A stretch of 36,718 bases of DNA, taken from Saprospiraceae bacterium. GTDB taxonomy: Bacteria > Bacteroidota > Bacteroidia > Chitinophagales > Saprospiraceae. The notes beneath the pieces were generated by a model. The model was given only the letters and a program-made list of their open reading frames with translations, had not been told where the DNA came from and searched no databases. Every line of letters starts with the position of its first letter. Positions within the stretch are counted from its first letter, which is position 1. The translations under genes and the position numbers were made by a program. Shown piece after piece: positions 1 through 8,753 of the stretch. The DNA lies in the NCBI GenBank assembly GCA_020627965.1, contig JAHDFX010000035.1:1-36718 (forward strand), written 5' to 3'.

Positions 1-80
1 GTTTGCAGGTAAATTATGGAGACTTTTAGCAGACTCTTATCCTGTAAATAAAAAAGCGTATTAGAACCTTGTGATAAAAT

Positions 81-3000
81 TTACTTCGGCACTCGCGAAG
101 ATACCCCATTATTCAAATCCCAAAGCGCCTTATCGGCTCCATTGGTATCACCATCCAGATTGATGTCGGTTTTGATATATTGATTGAAAATACCATTTTC
201 ATTAAGCCAGGCGGTTTTGTCTGTTCCTTTGATATCGAAACTAGGGAAATCAGATTGATCGACATCGCCAGCGTACATGCCCCAGATACCGGGGAGTATT
301 TGTTTCTGACCAAAGCTGGTAACGTCTTTATAGCTATCGGCAAACCTGAAGTCATAATAGATGGAACCGTTGAGTACAGGTAATTTTTGAGGCGACATAA
401 TACCCATATGATTGCGATGTTCCACGACTACATAAACAGAGTCCAGACCAAAATCCTCGAGTGGACAACCTTCCGTAAAACTGATTAAGCCATCTCGACG
501 AATAGTACCTGCGGCCATACCAACCTCGGTGTTTTTATGGATACCTGTCCGGGTAGATACCAATACCCAATCTACGATCAAATCTGAATAATCGGCATCT
601 GTCCAGCTAGTCCCCTCAGTACCCGTATAATTCCATGGACTTATACTATAAGGTTGTCCGGGTGGAGTAGGTGTGCTCAGATTGTCCGGGGGGATTTGTC
701 CAGGAAGTAAGCCTCTGAGACTATTGAGTTCGGAATTCATTTGCACCGCATTGACATCAAATGGACCTTCCATAAAGACGTAAAGATTGAAATCAATACA
801 ACCTTGCTCGACAGTGATATTGACGACTGCTTGGTCGCACATAGATACATCGAGTGGACTTTGTAGAATTTCGTAATCGACTACCAATTTGGGCGCAACA
901 GCCGCTCCGCCATCATAAGATTCCGGTGTGCGGATTCCTGTTCCTTCAATGATAAAAGTCATCGCATGGCCGCTTTGCCAATCAGCTCTGTTGACTATTT
1001 CTTGTATTACTGTACTAATATCGTCACTGGTATAGGTATTCCCGGCAGTCCAGGCGGGGATGTTGGACCAGTTGGCTGTAGAGGTTTTTATTTTATTGCT
1101 TAGCGCAAATGCAGTCGTAGGGATAGGAGCAGCATTAGCCGTATTCTCTGCACTAATAGTTAGTGAAGTAGATTCAGCATTGCTTTCATCGGCTACAAAT
1201 TCCAGATAAGCATTCGTGATAATGGCATTTTGAGGAATATTAACATTCGTTATCCTAATACCTGCTGCCGAATAAACGGTGCCATTATCGTCCATGAGAT
1301 CCAGATCGCCACTATCGGTATTGATAGCACCATTAGAAGCTAATTCTTCCACATCATCCGCATTATTATTCACTTGTCCTATATAAGTTCTATTATTCGA
1401 AATAGGAATAATTACCTCATCACAAACTTCATATTCAAAACTATCGTTGCCTACAAAACCAGGATTGGGTATATAGCTAAATGTACCATCTGAATTGATG
1501 GTTAGTGTACCATTGCCTGGGGGCGTGACGGGGGTACTATTCCAGGTCAGGTCATCTCCATTGGGATCTGTATCGTTTAGATTGATGACATCGTTTAATG
1601 TAGTATTCTCAGTAGTTATAAAACCATCATCTACTGCAATGGGGGCATCATTACAACTCACTACAGTAACTTGTTGGGTGTAGATTTTAGTACACTCAAA
1701 ATACCGAGTCAATAATTGTACATTATAAGTGCCAGGGGTATTCCAGGTAATGCTTGTTTCGTCTACTACAGCATTGGGAGGCGTGGCTCCAAAAAACGAC
1801 CAATTGAAGGTCATTCTATTATAAGTACTATCCACCTTTACCTGAGCTGGGAATCCGGCACAAATGACGGAAGGCAGCAGAATATCACTATCTGGGCATG
1901 GGGTATTAGGTCTGCCGGGAGTACCATAGGCTGAATTGATGTTAGAAGAAGCTTCCCAGGAGGCTGGAAGAGCATTATCCAGATCAGTCGTGATGAGCGA
2001 TAGAGAAGGTCCATTGCCATCTGGTATGGTATCCCAAGGAGTTCTATCGTCAAAGACTACATAGTCGGACAGGCATTTATTTTCATCAAATAAGCTGACA
2101 CGTTCTCCTTTATTGCTCAAACCAAAGGTGAAATCTCCCAAATATTGATCCGGTTCTAAATGGGGGAAACCTGTACTAAAAATACCAGCATCTTCTACGA
2201 TCACTAAGAAATCATCGGGGGCTATGCTAGTTCCCGGCGGTATGACGAATTCATTATTATTATCATAAAAAGTCCAGCCGGATATATCAACTGTCGTAGC
2301 ATTCGGATTGTATAATTCTATCCAGTCGCCCGGATCAAAGCCATTATTATTTGAATTATAATTAATTTCATTGATGACAATAGCATCGGCTATGCCACTG
2401 CAAATGCGTGAATTCTCTTCGCCTGGCGTACCACAAGTGGCATCGGAACGAAACCAATTTAGTGGATCATTATTGTCAAAATCAGTATTGAGTAATTCCA
2501 AAGAAGGACCATTGCCATCTGGGTCTTCATCCCAGGGATTAGCATCATTATAAGTCAGGGAGTCTATGATGTTGCCAAAAGCATCCGAGAGTTCCAGTCG
2601 TTCTCCATCATTGCTCAAACTGCCTTTATATTGCCCGTAAGGGGCAAAACCATAAACTGTTTCAAACTCTTCAGCATCCTCAGCCACTATGATGAAATCT
2701 CCGGGCTGGAGTACAGTGGGGTAAGGGAATTCGTAATTCAGCCCATCCGTGAAGCTACAATGTCCCAGATTGACGGCTTCTGTACCAGCATTTTTTAGTT
2801 CGATATAATCCAATTCAGTAGAATCAATAGCTGCCAATGTGCAAAGACTATCCGGATGATACATGATCTCATTGATCACAACTTGAGGAGAAGCAACTGG
2901 CGTAAAATGAGCGGTAATGACATCATTTTGGGTGATACTTAGGGTAATAGAATCCGAGTTGGGGTTGGCAATAGGAATGCCATTAGAAGACCAATAATCA

Positions 3001-5150
3001 AATTTCCAAGCATAGCTTTCATAGGCTTTTAGACCTAAAGGCAGGTTGGCATAATAATTACCAGTCATCGGCAGGTTGGGTAGCACTACTGTATTCGTTT
3101 TTATCTGAGCCTGTGCATTTGCAGGAGATATTTGTATCGTCACCTGACTACGCGTGCCTAGAGTAAGGCAGCTTTGAAGTTCATTGTCAATGGCTGCACA
3201 ACGCGCCAATAAGAAGTCGCGGATATCTTGTACATGGGTTTGCCATTCGGCATAAGTGCCATTATTATCTCCAGCATTGTTGCCACCTTGATTGGCTGAC
3301 CACCACCGGGTGATCTGACGCTGCATTTCAGGCTCTTTTTCGTCGATCATCTCATCTAATAAAGGAATGGAAAAATCACAGCTCCAATAGGTGTTCAGCA
3401 GGTCATTATAACGATTGGCTACAGTATTGCGAAAATCAGGATTTTCATTCATCATTTTTTCCAGAATATTCAAATGATCTTCTGGATCAGAGATGGGAGA
3501 GTTATTCAAAACATCGCAAGGAGACGCCTGTGGGGTGATATCTGGTACATTGGAATAATTGATATAGTGTCCGAAAGAAGCGTCCATATCCCAAAGGATG
3601 TATTGCCATTTTTTTGCACCTCCTTCTGGGTCTCTTCCTCTCCACCAGGCTGTATTCCAGTTGTTCCAGTCTTTGGAAACGATATAACTATTGAAAATAG
3701 CCCAGTCTACTAAACTGATCAGATTGATCTGACCATCGATTTGATTAAAATTATTTTGAACCCCCATATTGTTATTGAGAATAAAATCAACAGCATTATC
3801 CCAGTCTACACCTGAGCCATAACGTTGTGTTCTGCTTCCCCAATAGGAAATATAATCAATATAAGGTTCATCCTGATCGTAGTAATAATCCGTAAAGCTT
3901 TTGTGAACTACTTTTTCACGAATTTCGTATACGCCCCAATATAGACCATTCATGTACACAACACAAGGACGATAAGTCCGATGATCCATCTGCAAGCCTG
4001 ATTGACCTCCCCAGGTTTGTACAAAAGCATCGCGAATATGTGCGCCACCATCTTCATAGGGATAGTTATCATCTCCAGCTGCCCGAATGATAAAGCGGTC
4101 GAAGCTTTCCCTGTCTTTATCTTTAAAAAATTTATGCTCCATGGTGCCACCTGTTCCTATTTCATCGCGAGCAAAAATATCGAAACCTCTTTGGGGGTAC
4201 ACCCAGCTATCTTGTCCGTGTTTATTCAAGTTGCCGGATACTTCGGAAACCAGTGTTCCTGTGTCATCAAAAAACTCCCAGTGAGCTGTAGGATATAAGC
4301 TGATATCACCATTCAGCAATTCCATGATGTTCGCTTTACCAGAGACAGATAAGACGTAAAGACTGTGATTTTCATTGATTAGATACGTGTTTGTTTCAAT
4401 AGCACCAGGCAGTAAATTTCCACTATCATCATACAAACGAACTCGAAGTACCGTCGTTTGATTGAAAGTCAATGGACCAGTATAGATAGTACTTGAGCTA
4501 GTAGGCTCTAAAGCTTGTGCGGTATTATCATCCCCCGAATTAATCGTATATCGGGCAGTAAAACCAGTTGGTACATTGATCGTTACTGTTATTGCGCCGG
4601 GGTGGGCACCGGAAGGTTGATCGATTTCCGGTAATGGGGCATAATCCAAATAAGGTGTTGCGGTATTATTACTTGTATTTTGAGTTGGTGAGCTGAATAC
4701 GCCCCAATCCGTTCCTCCATCCGTTATGCGTCCGCGAGAATGATTGACCTGCGTGTAAGCTCTTATTTTGTAAAGATCAAGGGGCGTTCCGGAAGGATCG
4801 GAAAGCAGGACTTCTTCTTTCAGGTCGCCCTGATCCAGTTTAAAATTAGTATGCACATTGGTATCATCAAGACCATTGGCATAAAAAGTAAGGTGACCAT
4901 TGGGAGCAATAGTACCGCCGGGGATTTGCCATTTGGTTGGGTTATCCTGATCGTCACTTAAATACCAGCCTGAGAGGTTGATAGTCGTATTGGAAGTGTT
5001 GTATAATTCGACCCAATCATCCACCTTGAAGCCATGGTCATTATCTTCTGAGCCATTGAATCCGGATATAGAGACTTCATTAATGAGCACTTGAGCTCCA
5101 AGAAAAAATGGGAATAGGATTATAGAAGTGAGTAGACATAGGAGTTTCAT
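81..5150 (-). CDS. Secreted multidomain CotH-kinase / lamin-tail-domain protein
   Basis: Large exported protein (1689 aa) with an N-terminal signal peptide (residues 1-19, ending LGAQ). Domains by eye: lamin-tail domain LTD1 (about 20-130, opening VLINEVSISG), chitobiase-C-like beta domain (173-258), CotH kinase-like domain (about 265-650) with the acidic motif LWDMDASFG (519-527), LTD2 (757-870), LTD3 (923-1045), a PKD-like module (1090-1165), a cadherin/Ig-like module (1168-1243, APIAVDDGF and GTFSYIPNPGFVG), a DNRLRE-like beta domain (about 1250-1430) and a C-terminal region ending in two Asp-rich dockerin-like segments (GDVDQSDFP and DINLDGDTNGADK, about 1628-1674). CotH family members phosphorylate spore-coat proteins or act at surfaces; here a cell-surface or secreted role is inferred and the substrate is unknown. 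No canonical type A or B T9SS CTD is visible; the protein ends SRVPK. It appears monocistronic. Confidence 0.9.
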   Translation of the reverse strand: MKLLCLLTSIILFPFFLGAQVLINEVSISGFNGSEDNDHGFKVDDWVELYNTSNTTINLSGWYLSDDQDNPTKWQIPGGTIAPNGHLTFYANGLDDTNVHTNFKLDQGDLKEEVLLSDPSGTPLDLYKIRAYTQVNHSRGRITDGGTDWGVFSSPTQNTSNNTATPYLDYAPLPEIDQPSGAHPGAITVTINVPTGFTARYTINSGDDNTAQALEPTSSSTIYTGPLTFNQTTVLRVRLYDDSGNLLPGAIETNTYLINENHSLYVLSVSGKANIMELLNGDISLYPTAHWEFFDDTGTLVSEVSGNLNKHGQDSWVYPQRGFDIFARDEIGTGGTMEHKFFKDKDRESFDRFIIRAAGDDNYPYEDGGAHIRDAFVQTWGGQSGLQMDHRTYRPCVVYMNGLYWGVYEIREKVVHKSFTDYYYDQDEPYIDYISYWGSRTQRYGSGVDWDNAVDFILNNNMGVQNNFNQIDGQINLISLVDWAIFNSYIVSKDWNNWNTAWWRGRDPEGGAKKWQYILWDMDASFGHYINYSNVPDITPQASPCDVLNNSPISDPEDHLNILEKMMNENPDFRNTVANRYNDLLNTYWSCDFSIPLLDEMIDEKEPEMQRQITRWWSANQGGNNAGDNNGTYAEWQTHVQDIRDFLLARCAAIDNELQSCLTLGTRSQVTIQISPANAQAQIKTNTVVLPNLPMTGNYYANLPLGLKAYESYAWKFDYWSSNGIPIANPNSDSITLSITQNDVITAHFTPVASPQVVINEIMYHPDSLCTLAAIDSTELDYIELKNAGTEAVNLGHCSFTDGLNYEFPYPTVLQPGDFIIVAEDAEEFETVYGFAPYGQYKGSLSNDGERLELSDAFGNIIDSLTYNDANPWDEDPDGNGPSLELLNTDFDNNDPLNWFRSDATCGTPGEENSRICSGIADAIVINEINYNSNNNGFDPGDWIELYNPNATTVDISGWTFYDNNNEFVIPPGTSIAPDDFLVIVEDAGIFSTGFPHLEPDQYLGDFTFGLSNKGERVSLFDENKCLSDYVVFDDRTPWDTIPDGNGPSLSLITTDLDNALPASWEASSNINSAYGTPGRPNTPCPDSDILLPSVICAGFPAQVKVDSTYNRMTFNWSFFGATPPNAVVDETSITWNTPGTYNVQLLTRYFECTKIYTQQVTVVSCNDAPIAVDDGFITTENTTLNDVINLNDTDPNGDDLTWNSTPVTPPGNGTLTINSDGTFSYIPNPGFVGNDSFEYEVCDEVIIPISNNRTYIGQVNNNADDVEELASNGAINTDSGDLDLMDDNGTVYSAAGIRITNVNIPQNAIITNAYLEFVADESNAESTSLTISAENTANAAPIPTTAFALSNKIKTSTANWSNIPAWTAGNTYTSDDISTVIQEIVNRADWQSGHAMTFIIEGTGIRTPESYDGGAAVAPKLVVDYEILQSPLDVSMCDQAVVNITVEQGCIDFNLYVFMEGPFDVNAVQMNSELNSLRGLLPGQIPPDNLSTPTPPGQPYSISPWNYTGTEGTSWTDADYSDLIVDWVLVSTRTGIHKNTEVGMAAGTIRRDGLISFTEGCPLEDFGLDSVYVVVEHRNHMGIMSPQKLPVLNGSIYYDFRFADSYKDVTSFGQKQILPGIWGMYAGDVDQSDFPSFDIKGTDKTAWLNENGIFNQYIKTDINLDGDTNGADKALWDLNNGVSSRVPK

Positions 5151-5475
5151 AAGTACTTTTTGATAAATTCATAAATTCCTATACCGACCATAAAGTCGAA
5201 TATAAGCAGGATATTGTCGGATGCAGAATACCAGTTACTTACTATTAAATAATAGCAATTTATTGATAAGATAAGTTGTTGAAAAAATGATGCATGAGGC
5301 TGGAGTCTTCATGAACTAAGTATACGGTTGTTGATATCAATAGTTGCAGGAATCATGGCACCAATATAGTTTCTATGTTTTAGAAGATATATCAGGCGGT
5401 ATTCCGGTTGCATTCAGGTCGCAATATTCTTGAAACAGTATACTTTTTTCAACTAGTAAAAGGAAAGCTACGTTT
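5151..5475. other. Intergenic stretch with no recognisable feature
   Basis: This 325-bp gap lies upstream of the CotH gene and downstream of the methyltransferase gene, both on the minus strand. I looked for a minus-strand TAnnTTTG box, hairpins followed by T-runs, and small ORFs, and found nothing convincing. It presumably holds the CotH promoter. Confidence 0.5.
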
Positions 5476-6210
5476 TTATTTATTAGCCACTAAAATCAAT
5501 CTAGGTGATTGATGTAAATCGAATTCATTCAGTTGATAATCGCCAAATTTTTCCTGAACTTTGAGTCCTGCCAATTGGAATAGAGCAGTTAATTCTTTTT
5601 CATTATAAGCTCGTACTTTTTCTTCATGCTGATGTCTTTGTCCATCTGCCTCAAAAGCTATTGTTTTTACAATAAAGCCATTCTCTATCTTTCTTTGAAT
5701 ATGAAAGTCAATACCAGATAAAGTCTTTTCTTCTTTTTCAACCAAATTTTCTGCGACTTGCTGTACATTCATAAAATCCATGACAAATGTACCTTTGGGT
5801 CTTAATGCATCATGTATATTCCTTAAGGTGGTCAGATGGTCTTCATCATTATCAAAGTAACCAAAACTGGTAAACAGATTGAACGCATAATCGAAATAGT
5901 TTGAGCGGAAATACTTGCGCATATCATGCTGAAAAAAGGAAAGTTTTTCGTGTTCGCTTTTCTGTGCTTCCTGTATACTGGCATCAGATAGGTCTACGCC
6001 TGTTACGTCGTAGCCTTTTTTAGCCAGATAAATAGAGTGGCGCCCTTTTCCACAGGCTACATCCCATATACTCGAACCTTCATTGGGTTTTAAATGGGTA
6101 AGCAAGTTATCCATAAATATACTGGCTTCTGTGTAGTCTCTGTTTTGGTAGAGGATATGATAATATTTGGAATCGAACCAAGAAGCGAACCAACTTTTTT
6201 CTTCTGACAT
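5476..6210 (-). CDS. Class I SAM-dependent methyltransferase
   Basis: A 244-aa Rossmann-fold methyltransferase. Motif I is WDVACGKGRHS (49-59), the ribose-binding acid follows in GVDLSDASI (71-79, D73), and motif IV/post-motif segments are seen in FDYAFNLFTSFGYF (106-119) and LRPKGTFVMDF (136-146). The GKGRHSIYLAKKGYDVTGVD pattern matches the Methyltransf_25/TehB-like group, whose substrates are mostly unassigned. It is a soluble cytosolic protein with no signal peptide. It stands alone, divergent from ccmB, with a possible minus-strand -7 box 47-54 bp upstream of its ATG. The substrate cannot be read from sequence. Confidence 0.88.
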   Translation of the reverse strand: MSEEKSWFASWFDSKYYHILYQNRDYTEASIFMDNLLTHLKPNEGSSIWDVACGKGRHSIYLAKKGYDVTGVDLSDASIQEAQKSEHEKLSFFQHDMRKYFRSNYFDYAFNLFTSFGYFDNDEDHLTTLRNIHDALRPKGTFVMDFMNVQQVAENLVEKEEKTLSGIDFHIQRKIENGFIVKTIAFEADGQRHQHEEKVRAYNEKELTALFQLAGLKVQEKFGDYQLNEFDLHQSPRLILVANK

Positions 6211-6256
6211 GTTATGTGTTTTGAGAATACTTCGTATTCGTTTTTGTTAATCAGGG

Positions 6257-6264
6257 CAAAAATA
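6257..6264 (-). promoter_or_regulatory. Candidate -7 box for the methyltransferase gene
   Basis: On the minus strand this reads TATTTTTG, a full match to the Bacteroidota TAnnTTTG element, about 47 bp ahead of the ATG. No TTG-type -33 element is seen at the usual 17-23 bp spacing. A 6-bp hairpin (GAATAC/GTATTC, 6225-6239) would lie in the 5' leader. Confidence 0.35.
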
Positions 6265-6449
6265 GCCAATACTTTCAAAACTAAGCAGATCGCCATCTTG
6301 CTTCCTTGTAAAGGAAGTGTAACACTGGTGCGATAATTATTAGAAGCAGGAGACATTTTCAACTAATGATTTGCATAATTCATGTTTAAACATGTTCTAA
6401 ATACTGACTTCTCATCATTCTTTCTATGTAAATCTGTAGTTAAAATACC

Positions 6450-6457
6450 TATATTTG
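6450..6457 (+). promoter_or_regulatory. Candidate -7 box for ccmB (near-leaderless)
   Basis: TATATTTG matches TAnnTTTG exactly. It ends only 6 bases before the preferred ATG of ccmB (6464), so transcription would begin at or next to the start codon. The -33 region is weak. The box overlaps the upstream TTG (6455) that could extend the reading frame, which argues against that TTG as the start. Confidence 0.45.
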
Positions 6458-6463
6458 CATTTC

Positions 6464-7123
6464 ATGCAATTACTTCAGGAAATAGGTGTTTTACTAAAAA
6501 AGGAGGCTGTACTCGAATGGCGTCAAAAGTATGCTATTAGTGGCATCTTATTATATGTGATAGCAACTGTTTTCATTGTATATATAGCCTTTGTACGTGT
6601 AGATGCCCGTACCTGGAATGTCTTGTTTTGGGTCATTGTTCTATTTGCTTCTGTCAATGCAGTAGTAAAAAGTTTTGTTCAGGAAAATCAGCGACGACAA
6701 CTATATTTTTATTCCATTGCACATCCTACAGCGATTATTCTTTCCAAGATCATTTACAATACTTTATTACTGGGATTAATCACACTGTTATCCTTTGCTG
6801 CATTAGCTTTTATTACTAGTAATCCTGTACAGGAGACTGGCTTATTTATGCTGATCTTATTTCTTGGCAGCATGGGTTTTTCTATTGCTTTTACATTTAT
6901 TTCAGCCATTGCTGCAAAAGCAAATAATAGTGCTACTTTGATGGCGATCATGGGCTTTCCTGTTATTATACCTATTCTACTGACTTTGGTTAAGTTATCG
7001 GCACATGCGCTTAGGATCGTCAGAGATACCGGATATTGGCGAGATATAACCATATTACTGGCTATTGACGCTATTCTATTGGCATTAGTTGTCGTTTTAT
7101 TTCCATTTTTATGGAGAGACTGA
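6464..7123 (+). CDS. ccmB: Haem exporter membrane subunit CcmB
   Basis: A 219-aa polytopic membrane protein of the CcmB family, permease subunit of the CcmABC transporter that releases haem from CcmC to CcmE for cytochrome c maturation. The N-terminus (LKKEAVLEWRQKYAISG) is the typical CcmB opening with the amphipathic E-W-R-Q-K segment, followed by six hydrophobic helices. The start is set at ATG 6464, giving MQLLQEIG; an in-frame TTG at 6455 would add only MHF and overlaps the -7 box. It is followed after 21 nt by ccmC and then a ccmD-like gene, the usual Bacteroidota order. The ATPase CcmA is not in this window. Confidence 0.92.
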   Translation: MQLLQEIGVLLKKEAVLEWRQKYAISGILLYVIATVFIVYIAFVRVDARTWNVLFWVIVLFASVNAVVKSFVQENQRRQLYFYSIAHPTAIILSKIIYNTLLLGLITLLSFAALAFITSNPVQETGLFMLILFLGSMGFSIAFTFISAIAAKANNSATLMAIMGFPVIIPILLTLVKLSAHALRIVRDTGYWRDITILLAIDAILLALVVVLFPFLWRD

Positions 7124-7144
7124 GTTTGGTTATTAAGATAAGTT

Positions 7145-8371
7145 ATGAAAAAACACTGGTGGAAAATATTAGCCGTTTTACTGATGCTATATACTATTAT
7201 AGCTGGTATGCTGATTCCTTTATCTCCTGCAACACACTATATAGAAGGGAATAAAGCCAATGCAGGAGAAGAATTGGACATGACTATTCATGGTTATAAT
7301 ACCTATTATACACAAGCCAAAGATTTGAATGTATGGCTTTTAAATAAGAAACAAACTTTCGCGGTTTGTGCTGATCAGGTTGAGGTTATAGATGACCGAA
7401 CAGCTAAAGCTAATTTCACCATTCCGGCAGTTGTGCATGATAGCCTGCGAATAGCAGACTTTTCTGTTTTGGTTGAATCAGATATAGATGGTTATTCAGT
7501 ACTACCCGCTGCTGTCAGCCTTATCCAAAAAGCTCCCGGCGAACTTGCTACAACTGATTGTGTCGTTGATAAATTAAGAGAAAGGTCAGGTACTACCTTT
7601 CCTTTTAGAAATATTTTGGAAGAATCTATTCGGAGTTTGTATTTCCATGTTCCTTTATGGTTTGCCATGATGATATTAATGCTTGGTTCGGTGATGCATA
7701 GTATTTCCTATCTGATGAACGATTATGACTGGAAATTATCAAAAGGGACACTCATAGCTTTTGGAATATTCATGCTGATCTGGTTGATCTATGGCGGCAT
7801 TAGCATGAATGAAGAAACAGGTGCAAGCCCTATGATTGGTCCCATTGCTACAGCAATAACCTGTCTTATATTTTATTATGCTTTTATGCGGGTAAACCGT
7901 CGTACAAAGACTTTATTGGAACACAATATTTATGCAACTTCTTATGCCAGAGTTGGGGTGCTTTTCGGAATTTTAGGCTTGATTACCGGGGCTATCTGGG
8001 CAAAACATACCTGGGGAGCTTACTGGAACTGGGATGTTAAACAAAACACTGCGGCGATTGCTGTATTGGTCTATGCGGCTTATTTTGTATTGCGTGATTC
8101 TTTTGATGATCTGGATAAAAAAGCCCGTATTTCTTCTGTTTATAATATTTTTGCTTTTGCAGCTCTGATTCCCCTGTTGTTTGTTATTCCTCGTCTGGCA
8201 GATAGTTTACATCCTGGTGCAGGTGGCAATCCTGCTTTGGGTAGTAATGATCTCGACAATACCATGCGTATGGTTTTTTACCCTGGAGTAATTGCCATGA
8301 TATTGGTTGGCGCCTGGATTTCTAACCTAAGTAGTCGATTAGAAATTTTGAGATTGAAAAAATATTTATAG
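7145..8371 (+). CDS. ccmC: Haem-handling protein CcmC with extra N-terminal exported domain
   Basis: Cytochrome c biogenesis protein of the CcmC/CcsA family (408 aa; most CcmC proteins are about 220-250 aa). The core from residue 160 has the conserved His in SLYFHVPLWF (H168), the tryptophan-rich WWD motif TWGAYWNWD (289-297) and the second conserved His in DSLHPG (H356), with six predicted helices. It binds haem on the outer face of the inner membrane for delivery to CcmE. Unusually, the first helix (7-27) is followed by about 130 hydrophilic, beta-rich residues (28-160) before the first core His; this is not part of standard CcmC and looks like an exported Ig-like insertion. It sits between ccmB and the ccmD-like gene. 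Confidence 0.92.
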   Translation: MKKHWWKILAVLLMLYTIIAGMLIPLSPATHYIEGNKANAGEELDMTIHGYNTYYTQAKDLNVWLLNKKQTFAVCADQVEVIDDRTAKANFTIPAVVHDSLRIADFSVLVESDIDGYSVLPAAVSLIQKAPGELATTDCVVDKLRERSGTTFPFRNILEESIRSLYFHVPLWFAMMILMLGSVMHSISYLMNDYDWKLSKGTLIAFGIFMLIWLIYGGISMNEETGASPMIGPIATAITCLIFYYAFMRVNRRTKTLLEHNIYATSYARVGVLFGILGLITGAIWAKHTWGAYWNWDVKQNTAAIAVLVYAAYFVLRDSFDDLDKKARISSVYNIFAFAALIPLLFVIPRLADSLHPGAGGNPALGSNDLDNTMRMVFYPGVIAMILVGAWISNLSSRLEILRLKKYL

Positions 8372-8406
8372 TTAAGGAGTGACCAATTTAAACGAGTTCT
8401 AAGTCA

Positions 8407-8414
8407 TACATTTG
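8407..8414 (+). promoter_or_regulatory. Candidate -7 box for the ccmD-like gene
   Basis: TACATTTG matches TAnnTTTG and lies 69 bp before the ccmD-like ATG. A second near-match, TTAATTTG (8468-8475), with TTTG at 8442-8445 (22-bp spacing), is closer to the ATG. Either could separate ccmD and gdh expression from ccmBC. Confidence 0.3.
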
Positions 8415-8482
8415 TTATAAGCAGAAAAAACCGTAAAAAAATTTGCTTTTTTTTAAAAAATATTGCTTTAATTTGCCGTACA

Positions 8483-8698
8483 ATGAAAAATTTAACCAAG
8501 GCATTTACCTTATTCTTTTCCATGATCTTGTGGAGTCAGACCTTATTAGCTCAGGGCAGTGAAACGGACTTTTTTAGAAATACCGGAAAGATATATGTAG
8601 TTGTTGCCATCATTGTTGCCACGTTTTTGGGTATAGTTTTCTATTTGATCTATTTAGACAGAAAGATTGCCCGCCTGGAACGTGAGTCTGAAGATTAA
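8483..8698 (+). CDS. CcmD-like small membrane protein
   Basis: A 71-aa protein with an N-terminal signal-like helix ending LLAQG (about 6-25), a short exported stretch, one strong transmembrane helix (about 37-56, KIYVVVAIIVATFLGIVFYL) and a charged cytosolic tail DRKIARLERESED. This tail-anchored shape, and its place directly after ccmC, fit the Bacteroidota CcmD family. CcmD stabilises the CcmABC complex and helps release holo-CcmE in well-studied systems. The cleavable-looking leader before the helix is characteristic of the Bacteroidota version. Sequence conservation in the family is low, so the call rests largely on context. Confidence 0.75.
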   Translation: MKNLTKAFTLFFSMILWSQTLLAQGSETDFFRNTGKIYVVVAIIVATFLGIVFYLIYLDRKIARLERESED

Positions 8699-8753
8699 AA
8701 TTTCGAGACAAGGTGAAATGCTTTGTCCTTTTATATTATTTAAATTCAAGCAA

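Noticed and set aside
3474-4298. Plus-strand open frames within the CotH gene
   Set aside because: Shadows of the CotH coding sequence, with no motif, promoter or start-site support.
8431-8460. A-rich/T-rich pair that might be a terminator before ccmD
   Set aside because: The stem is only A-T pairs with no GC core, so it is unlikely to terminate transcription.
8667-8753. N-terminal extension of glutamate dehydrogenase from TTG 8667
   Set aside because: It overlaps the ccmD-like gene and adds 29 residues unlike the family; ATG 8754 gives a normal N-terminus.
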